Positions 15,498 to 24,397 of a DNA stretch of 64,000 bases are shown in pieces. The notes under the pieces were generated by a model. The model had not been told where the DNA came from. It did no database searches and saw only the letters and a program-made list of their open reading frames with translations. The position numbers and the translations under genes were made by a program. Position 1 is the first letter of the stretch. Each line of letters starts with the position of its first letter. The DNA comes from JAZGGS01 sp963714405 (GTDB lineage: Bacteria > Bacteroidota > Ignavibacteria > Ignavibacteriales > Ignavibacteriaceae): contig CAVQOH010000002.1 in the NCBI GenBank assembly GCA_963714405.1, forward strand, positions 496,001-560,000, in the 5' to 3' direction.

Positions 15498-18095
15498 ATG
15501 AGACAAAACGATACCATCAAAACATTTTTTATTTTTCTAGCTGTAATCTTTAGTTATTCACTTCTTCAATTAACAGTAGATTCATTTAATCAAACAAAAG
15601 TGCAGTATGAAAAAATTTCCGGTGCATATGATGCATTGAATTTCTGGACAATGGCACGTGCTTACCCCAATGATGATATTCCTAACGATGCGCAATATGC
15701 AGCCTTCGAACAAGCAGAACTCAGTGAATTATATAAATCAGAAAATTTACAGTTGAACAACCCTTGGCAGACTATAGGGCCGCATAATAAAGGTGGAAGA
15801 ACAAATGCAATTGCATTCAATCCTCTAAATCCTAATACAATGTATATAGGGTCTGCCAGCGGGGGATTGTGGAGAAGTTATACTGGAGGAGTTGGTGTAG
15901 ATGGCTGGCATTATGTACCCACTGGTTTTCCTGTTTTGGGAGTTAGTTCAATTGCAATAGAACCAAACGATTCTAACACTATATATATCGGCACGGGTGA
16001 AGTATATAATTTTGATGCTGCCGGTACGGGTGCTGCTTATAGAAACACTCGCGGAACATACGGTATAGGAGTACTTAAAACTACTGATGGTGGACAAAAC
16101 TGGGTTAAAAGTCTTGATTGGTCATATCAACAGCAAAGAGGTATATGGGCAGTTAAAATAAATCCTCTTAATCCAAATACAGTTTGGGCTGCAACAACCG
16201 AAGGAACTTATAGATCTTATGATGCGGGAATTACATGGGTACAGGTACATAATGTAGTAATGGCTATGGATTTGGTTATAAATCCTATAGACACAAACAT
16301 TGTTATAACCGGAAACGGTAATTTTGGAAGTACAGGATTTGGTTTATACAGAACTTCAGATGGAGGAAATTCTTGGGCGAAAATTACCAGTAACTTGCCA
16401 ACTAATTTTGAAGGAAAAATTCAATTAGATATTTACAATGCTGATCCAAATATAGTCTATGCAAGTGTTGGTAATGGATTTTCATTTTCCAATGGGGCAA
16501 GCTGGCTATGCAGATCTACAGATGCCGGTGTAAACTGGCAAGTCAGATCTACCGTTGATTATTCACAATGGCAGGGATGGTTTTCTCATGATGTTTCGGT
16601 TGATCAGTCTAATCCTGATAATTTGATTATTATTGGTATAGAAGTTTACAAATCCACAGATGGTGGTACCACAATAGTGCAAAAATCATCAGGTGGTTTA
16701 ACAACCGGCTTTACACCTCCTATAGGTGGTCAAGAAGGTAATGATCTTTATACTCATTCTGATGCACATGATGTTAAGCAACACCCGACAGATCATAATA
16801 CTTACTACATTGCAACCGATGGTGGAATATTCAGAACAACTGATTTTGGAGAAACCTACGAATCTCACAACGGGAGGTATCAAAGCACACAATTCTACAA
16901 TGGAACTTCCAGTTCTCAAACTGATTCGCTCATAGCAATGGGTGGATTCCAGGATAACAGTACGGATATTTATAGCGGAGATTTAGCATGGTTCAGAGCT
17001 CCGGTCGGAGGTGATGGCAGCTGGACAGGAATAGATGCTGCCAACGATAATATTATGTTTGCTTCCTCACAAGGATTGAATATGAGTAGATCTGCAAATG
17101 GTGGTATCAATTTTTCTAATATTGCCCCGCCTGGAAACAATAATCCTACAGTATTTATTGCTCCATATAAGTTATTTATAGAAAATGGCAATATCATTTA
17201 TGCAGGAAGAAACATTATTTACAAATCAACTGATGCTGGAAACAGCTGGGCAACAACAAATAATGGGAATGTTCTGGATGGCAATCCTGCACTTTCAATG
17301 GATATAAGTTACCAGAACAGTGATATAGTATTTGTTGGAACTGCACCATTCGTAACCCGATCAGGTATATTTCGCACATTTGATGGTGGAACAACTTGGG
17401 ATAATATAACCGGTACACTTCCGGATAGATTTCCAGCAGATATTGCAGTTGATCCTAACGATGATAATGTTGTATATGTAACGTTTTATGGATTCGGAAC
17501 AGGACATGTTTACAAATCTAGTAACAGCGGAGATACATGGACTGACATTAGCGATAATTTACCTGATATTCCTGTACCAGCAGTTATTGTTGATCATAAT
17601 AATTCAACTCACGTATATATAGGAACAGACATAGGTGTTTTTGTTTCTACTGATGGTGGCGGTAATTGGCAGGATTTTAATGATGGACTGCCCGATGCTG
17701 TACAAGCAATGGATTTAAATATAACTTCAGTAAATAATGTTATCAGGGTAATGACACATGGTAACGGTGCTTACGAAACCAAACTTTTAAGCCAGATACC
17801 TGTGCATGCAGGAACCGTTCCATCAACTGTTACGGATTTTAATCTTGAACAAAACTATCCAAATCCATTTAATCCAACCACAAATATTAAATTTCAAATA
17901 GCAGAAACTGAATTTGTTACATTACAAATTTTTGACTTGCTGGGTAATAACATTAATACTTTGGTCAATAATGTTTTATCAGCCGGAAGTTATAATATTT
18001 CTTTTGATGCATCAGGATTACCAAGTGGTACTTATTTCTATAGACTCGAAGCAGGTTCATTAATTGAAACTAGAAAAATGATTTTATTGAAATAA
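15498..18095 (+). CDS. Secreted multi-Asp-box (BNR/sortilin-like beta-propeller) protein with T9SS-type sorting domain
   Basis: An 865-residue exported protein. An N-terminal hydrophobic signal region (TFFIFLAVIFSYSLLQLTV) is followed by many BNR/Asp-box turns such as TTDGGQNWV, SYDAGITWV, TSDGGNSWA, STDAGVNWQV, FDGGTTWDN, SNSGDTWTD and STDGGGNWQD. Their spacing fits two beta-propellers of the Vps10/sortilin or YCF48 type. A type IX-like sorting module closes it (LEQNYPNPFNPTTNIKFQI ... TRKMILLK). Such proteins bind or cut polysaccharides at the cell surface, but no glycosidase catalytic residues were identified. It lies upstream of the sigma factor and kinase and is separated from them by a hairpin. 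Confidence 0.87.
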   Translation: MRQNDTIKTFFIFLAVIFSYSLLQLTVDSFNQTKVQYEKISGAYDALNFWTMARAYPNDDIPNDAQYAAFEQAELSELYKSENLQLNNPWQTIGPHNKGGRTNAIAFNPLNPNTMYIGSASGGLWRSYTGGVGVDGWHYVPTGFPVLGVSSIAIEPNDSNTIYIGTGEVYNFDAAGTGAAYRNTRGTYGIGVLKTTDGGQNWVKSLDWSYQQQRGIWAVKINPLNPNTVWAATTEGTYRSYDAGITWVQVHNVVMAMDLVINPIDTNIVITGNGNFGSTGFGLYRTSDGGNSWAKITSNLPTNFEGKIQLDIYNADPNIVYASVGNGFSFSNGASWLCRSTDAGVNWQVRSTVDYSQWQGWFSHDVSVDQSNPDNLIIIGIEVYKSTDGGTTIVQKSSGGLTTGFTPPIGGQEGNDLYTHSDAHDVKQHPTDHNTYYIATDGGIFRTTDFGETYESHNGRYQSTQFYNGTSSSQTDSLIAMGGFQDNSTDIYSGDLAWFRAPVGGDGSWTGIDAANDNIMFASSQGLNMSRSANGGINFSNIAPPGNNNPTVFIAPYKLFIENGNIIYAGRNIIYKSTDAGNSWATTNNGNVLDGNPALSMDISYQNSDIVFVGTAPFVTRSGIFRTFDGGTTWDNITGTLPDRFPADIAVDPNDDNVVYVTFYGFGTGHVYKSSNSGDTWTDISDNLPDIPVPAVIVDHNNSTHVYIGTDIGVFVSTDGGGNWQDFNDGLPDAVQAMDLNITSVNNVIRVMTHGNGAYETKLLSQIPVHAGTVPSTVTDFNLEQNYPNPFNPTTNIKFQIAETEFVTLQIFDLLGNNINTLVNNVLSAGSYNISFDASGLPSGTYFYRLEAGSLIETRKMILLK

Positions 18096-18130
18096 ACTTT
18101 TTTAAGACCTACCCACACTTAATGATAATT

Positions 18131-18156
18131 TGAGCCGCAATTGCGGCTCAGTTATT
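18131..18156. terminator. Palindromic terminator hairpin
   Basis: The 20-bp perfect palindrome TGAGCCGCAATTGCGGCTCA (18131-18150) is followed by GTTATTTT. It is 35 bp after the Asp-box protein stop and before the sigma gene. It could end that transcript and insulate the sigma-kinase pair. Confidence 0.78.
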
Positions 18157-18245
18157 TTACTTAATACTGCTTAATATTTACACGGGCACATATTTATTTT
18201 TTTTCTGTTTCTCAATCACTATATTCAACACTGTAATTATGTGCC

Positions 18246-18815
18246 ATGCCTAATATATCGCAGCAAAATATAACCCTGATGCTTAATGAACTGAGTAATG
18301 GTAACACTATTGTTATAGAGCAGATTTTACCATTGGTATATGATGAGCTTCGTAAAATTTCATCAAAATATTTAAGTGATGAATTCAGAAAACACACATT
18401 ACAAACAACTGAACTTGTTCACGAAGCATATATTAAACTAATTGGGAATCAGCCATTACCCTGGCAAAGCAGGGCACATTTTTTTGGCATTGCTGCAAAA
18501 ACGATGAGACAAATTTTAGTTGACTATGCAAGAAAAAGGAATTCCCAAAAGCGTGGAAGTGGAAAGACTAAGTTATCATTAGATGATGCACAACTTGTTG
18601 CTGGCGAATCTGATGATCAGATACTTGCTTTAGATGAAGCCCTTAAAAAACTAGAGAGTATCGAAGAACGCTCAGGAAAAATTGTAGAATTGCGATACTT
18701 TTCAGGACTAACAATTGAGGAAACAGCAGAGCTATTAAATATATCCTCTGCCACAGTAAAAAGAGATTGGCAGTTTGCCAAGGCGTGGCTGTATAAAGAA
18801 ATTCAACAAAACTAA
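18246..18815 (+). CDS. ECF-type RNA polymerase sigma factor
   Basis: A 189-residue sigma-70 family factor of the ECF type often found beside Ser/Thr kinases (TIGR02999-like). Region 2 is LPLVYDELRKISSKYLSDEF...LQTTELVHEAYIKL, with SRAHFFGIAAKTMRQILVDYARKR. Region 4 is a helix-turn-helix (ELRYFSGLTIEETAELLNISSATVKRDW). It redirects RNA polymerase to an alternative promoter set. The kinase gene starts 31 bp downstream on the same strand, so the two are likely co-transcribed. There is no anti-sigma factor, which suggests that control may come from phosphorylation; that is inference. Confidence 0.93.
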   Translation: MPNISQQNITLMLNELSNGNTIVIEQILPLVYDELRKISSKYLSDEFRKHTLQTTELVHEAYIKLIGNQPLPWQSRAHFFGIAAKTMRQILVDYARKRNSQKRGSGKTKLSLDDAQLVAGESDDQILALDEALKKLESIEERSGKIVELRYFSGLTIEETAELLNISSATVKRDWQFAKAWLYKEIQQN

Positions 18816-18846
18816 TTACACTTCTTTCTAAAATTAAAAGAATAAT

Positions 18847-21459
18847 TTGGATAAAGAAAAAATAAACATAGTAAAATCTGTCTTTGAACAGGCATTGGAT
18901 TTTGATTTAAAGGAAAGACAAAAATTCTTAGATGATAAATGCGGTGATGATAAGGAATTAAAAAAAGAAGTTCTTTCCCTCCTCGATGCTCACAAACAGA
19001 CTGATGATTTTCTTGAAATTCCATTCAACATTAAAGAAAGGAATTCACATTTCGGAAGAGATCAGTTTATCGGAAAAAATATCGGCAACTATTTAATTGA
19101 GGCAGAAGCTGGTGCTGGCGGAATGGGAGTTGTTTATAAAGGACGACGAGCAGATAAAGAGTTCGAGCATACGGTTGCAATAAAAATTTTAAGACAGCAA
19201 TTCAATTCCGAATACGTTGTTAAACGTTTCCAAAATGAAAGACAAACGCTTGCTAATTTGCAGCACCCCAATATTGCAAGGCTGCTTGATGGCGGTACAA
19301 CAGATGATGGACTTCCCTACCTGGTAATGGAATATATCGAGGGAACTTCGTTGATTGATCATTGTGATGCTAATAAATTGAACACTAGCCAAAGGCTAGA
19401 AATTTTCAGGCTTGTGTGCGATGCTGTTCAATACGCCCATCAAAATCTGGTTGTGCACCGTGACATAAAGCCAGGTAATGTACTTGTTAATAAAGAAGGA
19501 AGACCAAAGCTGCTTGATTTTGGAATTGCAAAACTGATGGATGAAGAACTAAATGAAAATGATGAGGGGCTGACTAAAACAGGAATATGGCATCTTACTC
19601 CTGAGTATGCAAGTCCTGAGCAGATTAAGGGAGAAAGAATTACCACAAGGAGCGATATTTATTCTCTCGGCATCCTTCTTTATCAATTACTAACCGGTCA
19701 TCAGGCATACAGAATAACAGTGAATTCGCCGGTTGCAATTGGAAAAATAATAACTGATGAGCTGGTTATTAAGCCAAGCGAAAAAATTCGATCAACTGAG
19801 GAAATTTCATTTTCTGATGGGAGTATTAAGAAAATCACACCGCAGAGCATTAGCAATTTAAGAAATGAAAAACCGGAAAAGATTTTTCAGCATTTACAGG
19901 GTGATATTGATAATATTATTCTAAAAGCAATTCATAAAGATCCAGAAAGACGATATGCCTCAGCAGAACAATTTTCTGAGGATATACGAAAACATCTTAT
20001 CGGGCTTCCTGTAATTGCACGAAAGGATACCATAAAATATCGTTTCTCAAAGTTTGTTCAGAGACATAAAGTTGGGGTAGCATTCTTCGTTTTAATTAAT
20101 ATTATTATTTTATTTAGTATAGCTGCAATAATTTATCAGAGTAATATTGCTTCAGATGAAAGAGACAAGGCAAATATAGAATTAAAAAAGTTTGAAGAAA
20201 TTAATGACTTTTTACTTGAAATGTTATCTTCTGCAGATCCGGGAGTTGAAGGTAAAGACGTAAAAGTATATGATTTATTAGAAAAAGCTATTGAAGATGT
20301 TAACGTTAAATTAAAAAACCAGCCTGAAATCAAATCCGCAATCAAACAAACTTTAGGTTCTACGTTTATTGGATTAGGAGAATATAACAAAGCAAAATCC
20401 CTTCTTTTAGAAAGTCTTGAATCAAACAAAAAATTATTGGGATTAAATAGTAAAGAAGTTGCAAAAAGCTATCATCAACTTGGATTGTGTTATGATTGGA
20501 TTGGAAATTTTCAACTCGCAGATTCATTTTATATCCTCGGGATAAATACTTACAATAAAATATCAGGTAAACCAACAAAGGAGTTATCTGATAATTTAAA
20601 TGATTATGGTACCTTGCTCACAAACTATGGGTTATATGATAGCGCTGGTGTGCTTCTTAGAAGATCGTTAGATATATACAGAATGTATAATGAAGAAAAG
20701 GGACAAAAAGAAGCAATTACAATTAATAATCTTGCAGTTAATTTGCATCATCAAAATAAAGTTGATGAAGCAGAAAAATATTATTTAGAAGCACTTAGAG
20801 TTTTGACAAATTTATATGGAATAAATAGACCTGAGGTTGCGAGCATCTATAATAACTTGGCATTTATTTATATGGATAATAAAAATTATGATGCTTCTGA
20901 AAGTGCCTTTAAAAAAGCCTATGATATAAAAACTTCAGTATTGGGTAATGAACATCCTTCTCTTGGACTGGCATTAAGTAATTTAGGTATGCTATATTTT
21001 GTGAAAGAAGATTATCAAAAAGCAGAAATTCCACTGCAAGAATCAATAAATTTCTTTTATCGAATTAAAGCACCTAAAGACCCATTTCTTTCACTTGCAT
21101 ATTATTGGTTAGGCAGAACTTATTTGGAATCAAATCAATTAAAAAAATCTGAGGAGGTTTTAAGAAAGTCTATAAATATTAGAGAAGAAATCTTTTCAAA
21201 AAATCATTCTAAAACATGGTCTTCTGTTGGTGAACTGGCTATTTGTTTATTAAAACAAAAAAAGTATACCGAATCAGAGAAGTTGCTTAACAAAACACTT
21301 GAATTCTATAATAATGATAAGTTCAGAGATCTTAAAAAAATTACCAGATACACCGAATATACGGCCATCTTATATAATGAGATTGGCAACAAATCATTAG
21401 CCAATTTATATCAAAACGAATTAGAAAAATTAAAAAATGAGATCCCATCCTTACGATAA
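18847..21459 (+). CDS. Membrane receptor-type Ser/Thr protein kinase with C-terminal TPRs
   Basis: An 870-residue protein starting at TTG 18847; no nearby ATG is better. An N-terminal helical region (1-75) is followed by a kinase domain at about 80-390. It has the glycine loop GAGGMGVVYKG, catalytic Lys113 in AIKILR, HRDIKPGN at 204-211, DFGIAK at 224-229, SPEQIKG and DIYSLGILLYQLLTG. One membrane segment lies at about 403-425 (VGVAFFVLINIIILFSIAAII). The remaining roughly 430 residues hold five or more TPR-like units (AKSYHQLGLCYDWIGNFQLA, EVASIYNNLAFIYMDNKNYD, ALSNLGMLYFVKEDYQKAE). The kinase faces the cytoplasm and the TPRs lie outside. It is paired with the ECF sigma upstream, whose function it probably controls. 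Confidence 0.93.
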   Translation: MDKEKINIVKSVFEQALDFDLKERQKFLDDKCGDDKELKKEVLSLLDAHKQTDDFLEIPFNIKERNSHFGRDQFIGKNIGNYLIEAEAGAGGMGVVYKGRRADKEFEHTVAIKILRQQFNSEYVVKRFQNERQTLANLQHPNIARLLDGGTTDDGLPYLVMEYIEGTSLIDHCDANKLNTSQRLEIFRLVCDAVQYAHQNLVVHRDIKPGNVLVNKEGRPKLLDFGIAKLMDEELNENDEGLTKTGIWHLTPEYASPEQIKGERITTRSDIYSLGILLYQLLTGHQAYRITVNSPVAIGKIITDELVIKPSEKIRSTEEISFSDGSIKKITPQSISNLRNEKPEKIFQHLQGDIDNIILKAIHKDPERRYASAEQFSEDIRKHLIGLPVIARKDTIKYRFSKFVQRHKVGVAFFVLINIIILFSIAAIIYQSNIASDERDKANIELKKFEEINDFLLEMLSSADPGVEGKDVKVYDLLEKAIEDVNVKLKNQPEIKSAIKQTLGSTFIGLGEYNKAKSLLLESLESNKKLLGLNSKEVAKSYHQLGLCYDWIGNFQLADSFYILGINTYNKISGKPTKELSDNLNDYGTLLTNYGLYDSAGVLLRRSLDIYRMYNEEKGQKEAITINNLAVNLHHQNKVDEAEKYYLEALRVLTNLYGINRPEVASIYNNLAFIYMDNKNYDASESAFKKAYDIKTSVLGNEHPSLGLALSNLGMLYFVKEDYQKAEIPLQESINFFYRIKAPKDPFLSLAYYWLGRTYLESNQLKKSEEVLRKSINIREEIFSKNHSKTWSSVGELAICLLKQKKYTESEKLLNKTLEFYNNDKFRDLKKITRYTEYTAILYNEIGNKSLANLYQNELEKLKNEIPSLR

Positions 21460-21622
21460 ACCACAGAATTTCCCCCGAAATCAAGCTTCCTAAATAATAT
21501 TCAATCCTTTTGAAAAAAAAATGAACCAGTTCGCATCTTTTTTACGCATGTATATCTAAAGACGGTATTCAATCGAATGCCAAATGAGTTTTAGAAAATA
21601 TTAACTAAAAAGGAGTACGGTT

Positions 21623-23575
21623 ATGACTTATTTCAGATTACTTATCGTTATTGTGTGCTGTTTAGTGTTTCAGCAATTACTGAACGCTCAAACTTCATAT
21701 ACTTCAGTATTAAGTGGAGAATGGAACAACCCTGCTGTTTGGTCTCCAGCGGGGATTCCTGGAGCAGGTGATATTGTTTTAATTGACCAGGGAACAACAA
21801 TTTCAACAAATGGGCAACGTCAAGTTGCCGGATTTAATACTCTTGTTGGGGGTGAATTGTTATTGAGCGGTACTGACGGCTCACTCACAATTACCGTTAG
21901 CGGCAGCTGGGGAGGAGTAAGCGGAGGCGGAATCATCAGGGATGCAACACCTGATAACAATGGAGTTGTTACAGTCGCCAGTGGTGCTGTGCTTGAGATA
22001 GATGGTAACCAATGGGTTGCTGCTTTGTATGGGGGTGCTAGATTACTGAATCTGGGAACAGTTCGGATGATTTCAGGTTTTGGTATCTGGGGTCAGGATG
22101 GTTCAGTTATTGAGAATCAGGCATTGTTTGAGATTGATACTGCTGGAAATTTTGGCGGTTTCCCTAATGGTGGCATTTTTATAAATACAAGTACGGGAAC
22201 ATTTCGAAAGGTTAGCGGTATGGCTGCCTGTAATTTTAATGCTAATTGGGAGTTCCGGAATTTGGGTGGTACTATTGATGTTCAGTCAGGTTCAGTTACA
22301 TTTAACTGTGATGGTTTTTTTAATGGAGGAACTTATAATGTAGATGCTGGTGCGGTTCTACATTTTGATTCACAAAACCATACTTTCGAGGGAACACTTT
22401 CAGGCGTACCTGCCGGAAGAATAGAAATTTCTGCCGGTGTTACTGCGAACACAGGTATTTCGGGGGTAACATTTGATTTTCAGGGTACTGGTTTGGCGTG
22501 GAGTGGTGGAACTTTTACAGGTAGTATGATAACAATCCCAAGCACGGGTTTACTTGTTTTAGATGAGTTTTCGTTCTCAAGTGAGTTAGGAGGCGGGTCA
22601 ACACTCATTAATTTAGGGACAATAAGACAAGATGAAAACCTAGGCATAAGTGCTCGAGACTCGTCTGTTGTGGATAATCAATCGTTATATGAGATCCTTG
22701 CTGACAATGCTAATTTCGGCGGCATTCCTATTGGAGGATTTTTTATGAATACTGGAACTTTCCGCAATTTGGGTTCAGGTACTTGTACGATCAATGCAAA
22801 TTGGTATTTTCACAATCTTGCGGGTGGAATAATTGATGCAGCAAACGGTGTTATAGACATTGCTAATTTTGAAAATGCCCAAAATGCAATAATACAAGGT
22901 ATTTCTTCTATTAATGTTCATACTGTATTTACAAACGATGGTATTACTGCTCCCGGAAATTCGCCTGGTACTCTAACATATATTGGGAATTTTTTGCCTT
23001 CAGCAACCGGAGTATTGGAAATTGAGCTTGGTGGTTTAACTCCCGGAAGCGGACACGATCAGTTAGCTGTAACAGGTAACGCCGTACTTAACGGAACAAT
23101 AGATGTATCTGTAACCGGTTCATTTATACCTGCAGCAGGGGACAGCTTTGTTGTTTTAACAACCACTGGAACTGTCAGCGATAGTTTTATGACTATTAAT
23201 GCACAATCGGGTTTGTATTTGACCGTGCAAATAAATTCCAATAACATTACTATTTACATTGATAGTGTTGGCGTATTATCTGTAGAAGAAATTTCCAATG
23301 GAGAATTAGTAACCAACTACGAACTACAGCAGAATTATCCTAATCCATTTAATCCAAGCACTAGTATTCAGTTCTCTGTTCCTCAAAGTTCATATGTTAC
23401 TTTGGAAGTTTATAATCTTGTTGGAGAACGTGTGGGTATATTAGTTTCTGAGCAGCTAGGTGCAGGCATTTACAATTATGATTGGAATGCATCTAGCCTT
23501 ACAAGTGGAATTTACTTCTATAGATTGCAAACTAATTCTTTTGTTGAAACGAAAAAAATGATGTTATTGAAGTAG
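21623..23575 (+). CDS. Secreted beta-helix/G8-like repeat protein with T9SS-type sorting domain
   Basis: A 650-residue exported protein with a signal peptide (LIVIVCCLVFQQLLNAQ). The opening GEWNNPAVWSPAGIPGAGDIV is a common N-terminal cap of parallel beta-helix adhesins in this group. The long body repeats glycine-rich, strand-turn modules (AVLEIDGNQWVAALYGG, RNLGGTIDVQSGSVTF, NLAGGIIDAANGVIDI). The C-terminus is the sorting module LQQNYPNPFNPSTSIQFS ... ETKKMMLLK. It is probably a surface or secreted adhesin or scaffold. It is downstream of the sigma-kinase pair and could be its target, but its AAAGGAGTACGG ribosome-binding site and separate terminator indicate its own transcript. Confidence 0.82.
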   Translation: MTYFRLLIVIVCCLVFQQLLNAQTSYTSVLSGEWNNPAVWSPAGIPGAGDIVLIDQGTTISTNGQRQVAGFNTLVGGELLLSGTDGSLTITVSGSWGGVSGGGIIRDATPDNNGVVTVASGAVLEIDGNQWVAALYGGARLLNLGTVRMISGFGIWGQDGSVIENQALFEIDTAGNFGGFPNGGIFINTSTGTFRKVSGMAACNFNANWEFRNLGGTIDVQSGSVTFNCDGFFNGGTYNVDAGAVLHFDSQNHTFEGTLSGVPAGRIEISAGVTANTGISGVTFDFQGTGLAWSGGTFTGSMITIPSTGLLVLDEFSFSSELGGGSTLINLGTIRQDENLGISARDSSVVDNQSLYEILADNANFGGIPIGGFFMNTGTFRNLGSGTCTINANWYFHNLAGGIIDAANGVIDIANFENAQNAIIQGISSINVHTVFTNDGITAPGNSPGTLTYIGNFLPSATGVLEIELGGLTPGSGHDQLAVTGNAVLNGTIDVSVTGSFIPAAGDSFVVLTTTGTVSDSFMTINAQSGLYLTVQINSNNITIYIDSVGVLSVEEISNGELVTNYELQQNYPNPFNPSTSIQFSVPQSSYVTLEVYNLVGERVGILVSEQLGAGIYNYDWNASSLTSGIYFYRLQTNSFVETKKMMLLK

Positions 23576-23608
23576 TCACCTATAATTCTTAAAGGAGGTA
23601 TTTATACG

Positions 23609-23636
23609 GGCGATCTGTTAGTGATCGCCTTTTTTA
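23609..23636 (+). terminator. Rho-independent terminator
   Basis: Stem GGCGATC (23609-23615) with GATCGCC (23623-23629), loop TGTTAGT, then a run of T. It is 34 bp after the stop of the beta-helix protein. Confidence 0.85.
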
Positions 23637-23709
23637 TTTTATTCCTTCTATTACTAAAATGATTTTATTATAATGCTATCAATATATTAACAAAATAATC
23701 CTTAAAACT

Positions 23710-24378
23710 ATGATAGAACTAAAATTCATTCCGCTTAAATTTCATAAGACCTATACAAGGCAAGAAATGATTAAAAGATCAAAAGTGTTTTATAAATTTC
23801 TACAGAAGAGAAGAACTGTAAGAGATTTTTCAAGTAAAGCTGTTCCCATAGAAGTAATAGAGAACTGCATAAAAGCTGCAGGCACAGCACCCAGTGGTGC
23901 AAATCTGCAGCCATGGCATTTTGCTGTTGTTTCTGATTTTGAAATTAAAAAGAAAATAAGGATTGCCGCAGAAGAAGAAGAAAAAGAATTTTACACCAAC
24001 CGTGCACCAAAAGAATGGCTGGACGCATTAGCTCATCTTGGAACAGATGAGCATAAACCGTTTTTAGAAACTGCATCTTACTTGATTGCAATATTTTCGA
24101 AAAGTTATGAATTTCTGCCGGATGGAAACAAAGTAAAAAATTACTATGCGCAGGAATCAACAGGAATTGCATGTGGGATGTTAATTACTGCATTGCATAA
24201 CGCGGGGTTAGCTTCTCTTACACACACACCAAGTCCTATGAACTTTTTAAATGAAATTTTAGGCAGACCAAAAAACGAAAGACCGTTTTTGTTGCTTGTA
24301 GTTGGTTATCCCGCAAAAGATGCAAAAGTACCAGATATCAAAAAGAAAAAGCTGGATGAGATTTCCAGCTTTTTTTAA
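23710..24378 (+). CDS. Nitroreductase-family flavoprotein, iodotyrosine deiodinase-like
   Basis: A 222-residue FMN protein. Features are RRTVRDFSSKAVP, AAGTAPSGANLQPWHFAVV and GMLITALHNAGLASLTHTPSPM, all standard for the family. The insertion AAEEEEKEFYTNRAPKEWLDALAHLGTD with a following KPFLE resembles the active-site lid of bacterial and animal iodotyrosine deiodinases (the Glu, Tyr and Lys that grip a halotyrosine zwitterion). If so, it could remove halogens from tyrosines, although the bacterial role is unsettled. FMN is not covalently bound. It is monocistronic. The start at 23710 was chosen because the upstream region has no earlier start. Confidence 0.85.
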   Translation: MIELKFIPLKFHKTYTRQEMIKRSKVFYKFLQKRRTVRDFSSKAVPIEVIENCIKAAGTAPSGANLQPWHFAVVSDFEIKKKIRIAAEEEEKEFYTNRAPKEWLDALAHLGTDEHKPFLETASYLIAIFSKSYEFLPDGNKVKNYYAQESTGIACGMLITALHNAGLASLTHTPSPMNFLNEILGRPKNERPFLLLVVGYPAKDAKVPDIKKKKLDEISSFF

Positions 24379-24397
24379 TAGCATGATTCTATAAAAA

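Noticed and set aside
16698..16935. Small open frames on both strands in the Asp-box protein
   Set aside because: They lie inside a clear coding frame and lack ribosome-binding sites.
15498..18095. Sialidase assignment for the Asp-box protein
   Set aside because: Only structural Asp-box turns are present. The catalytic arginine triad and Tyr/Glu pair were not found.
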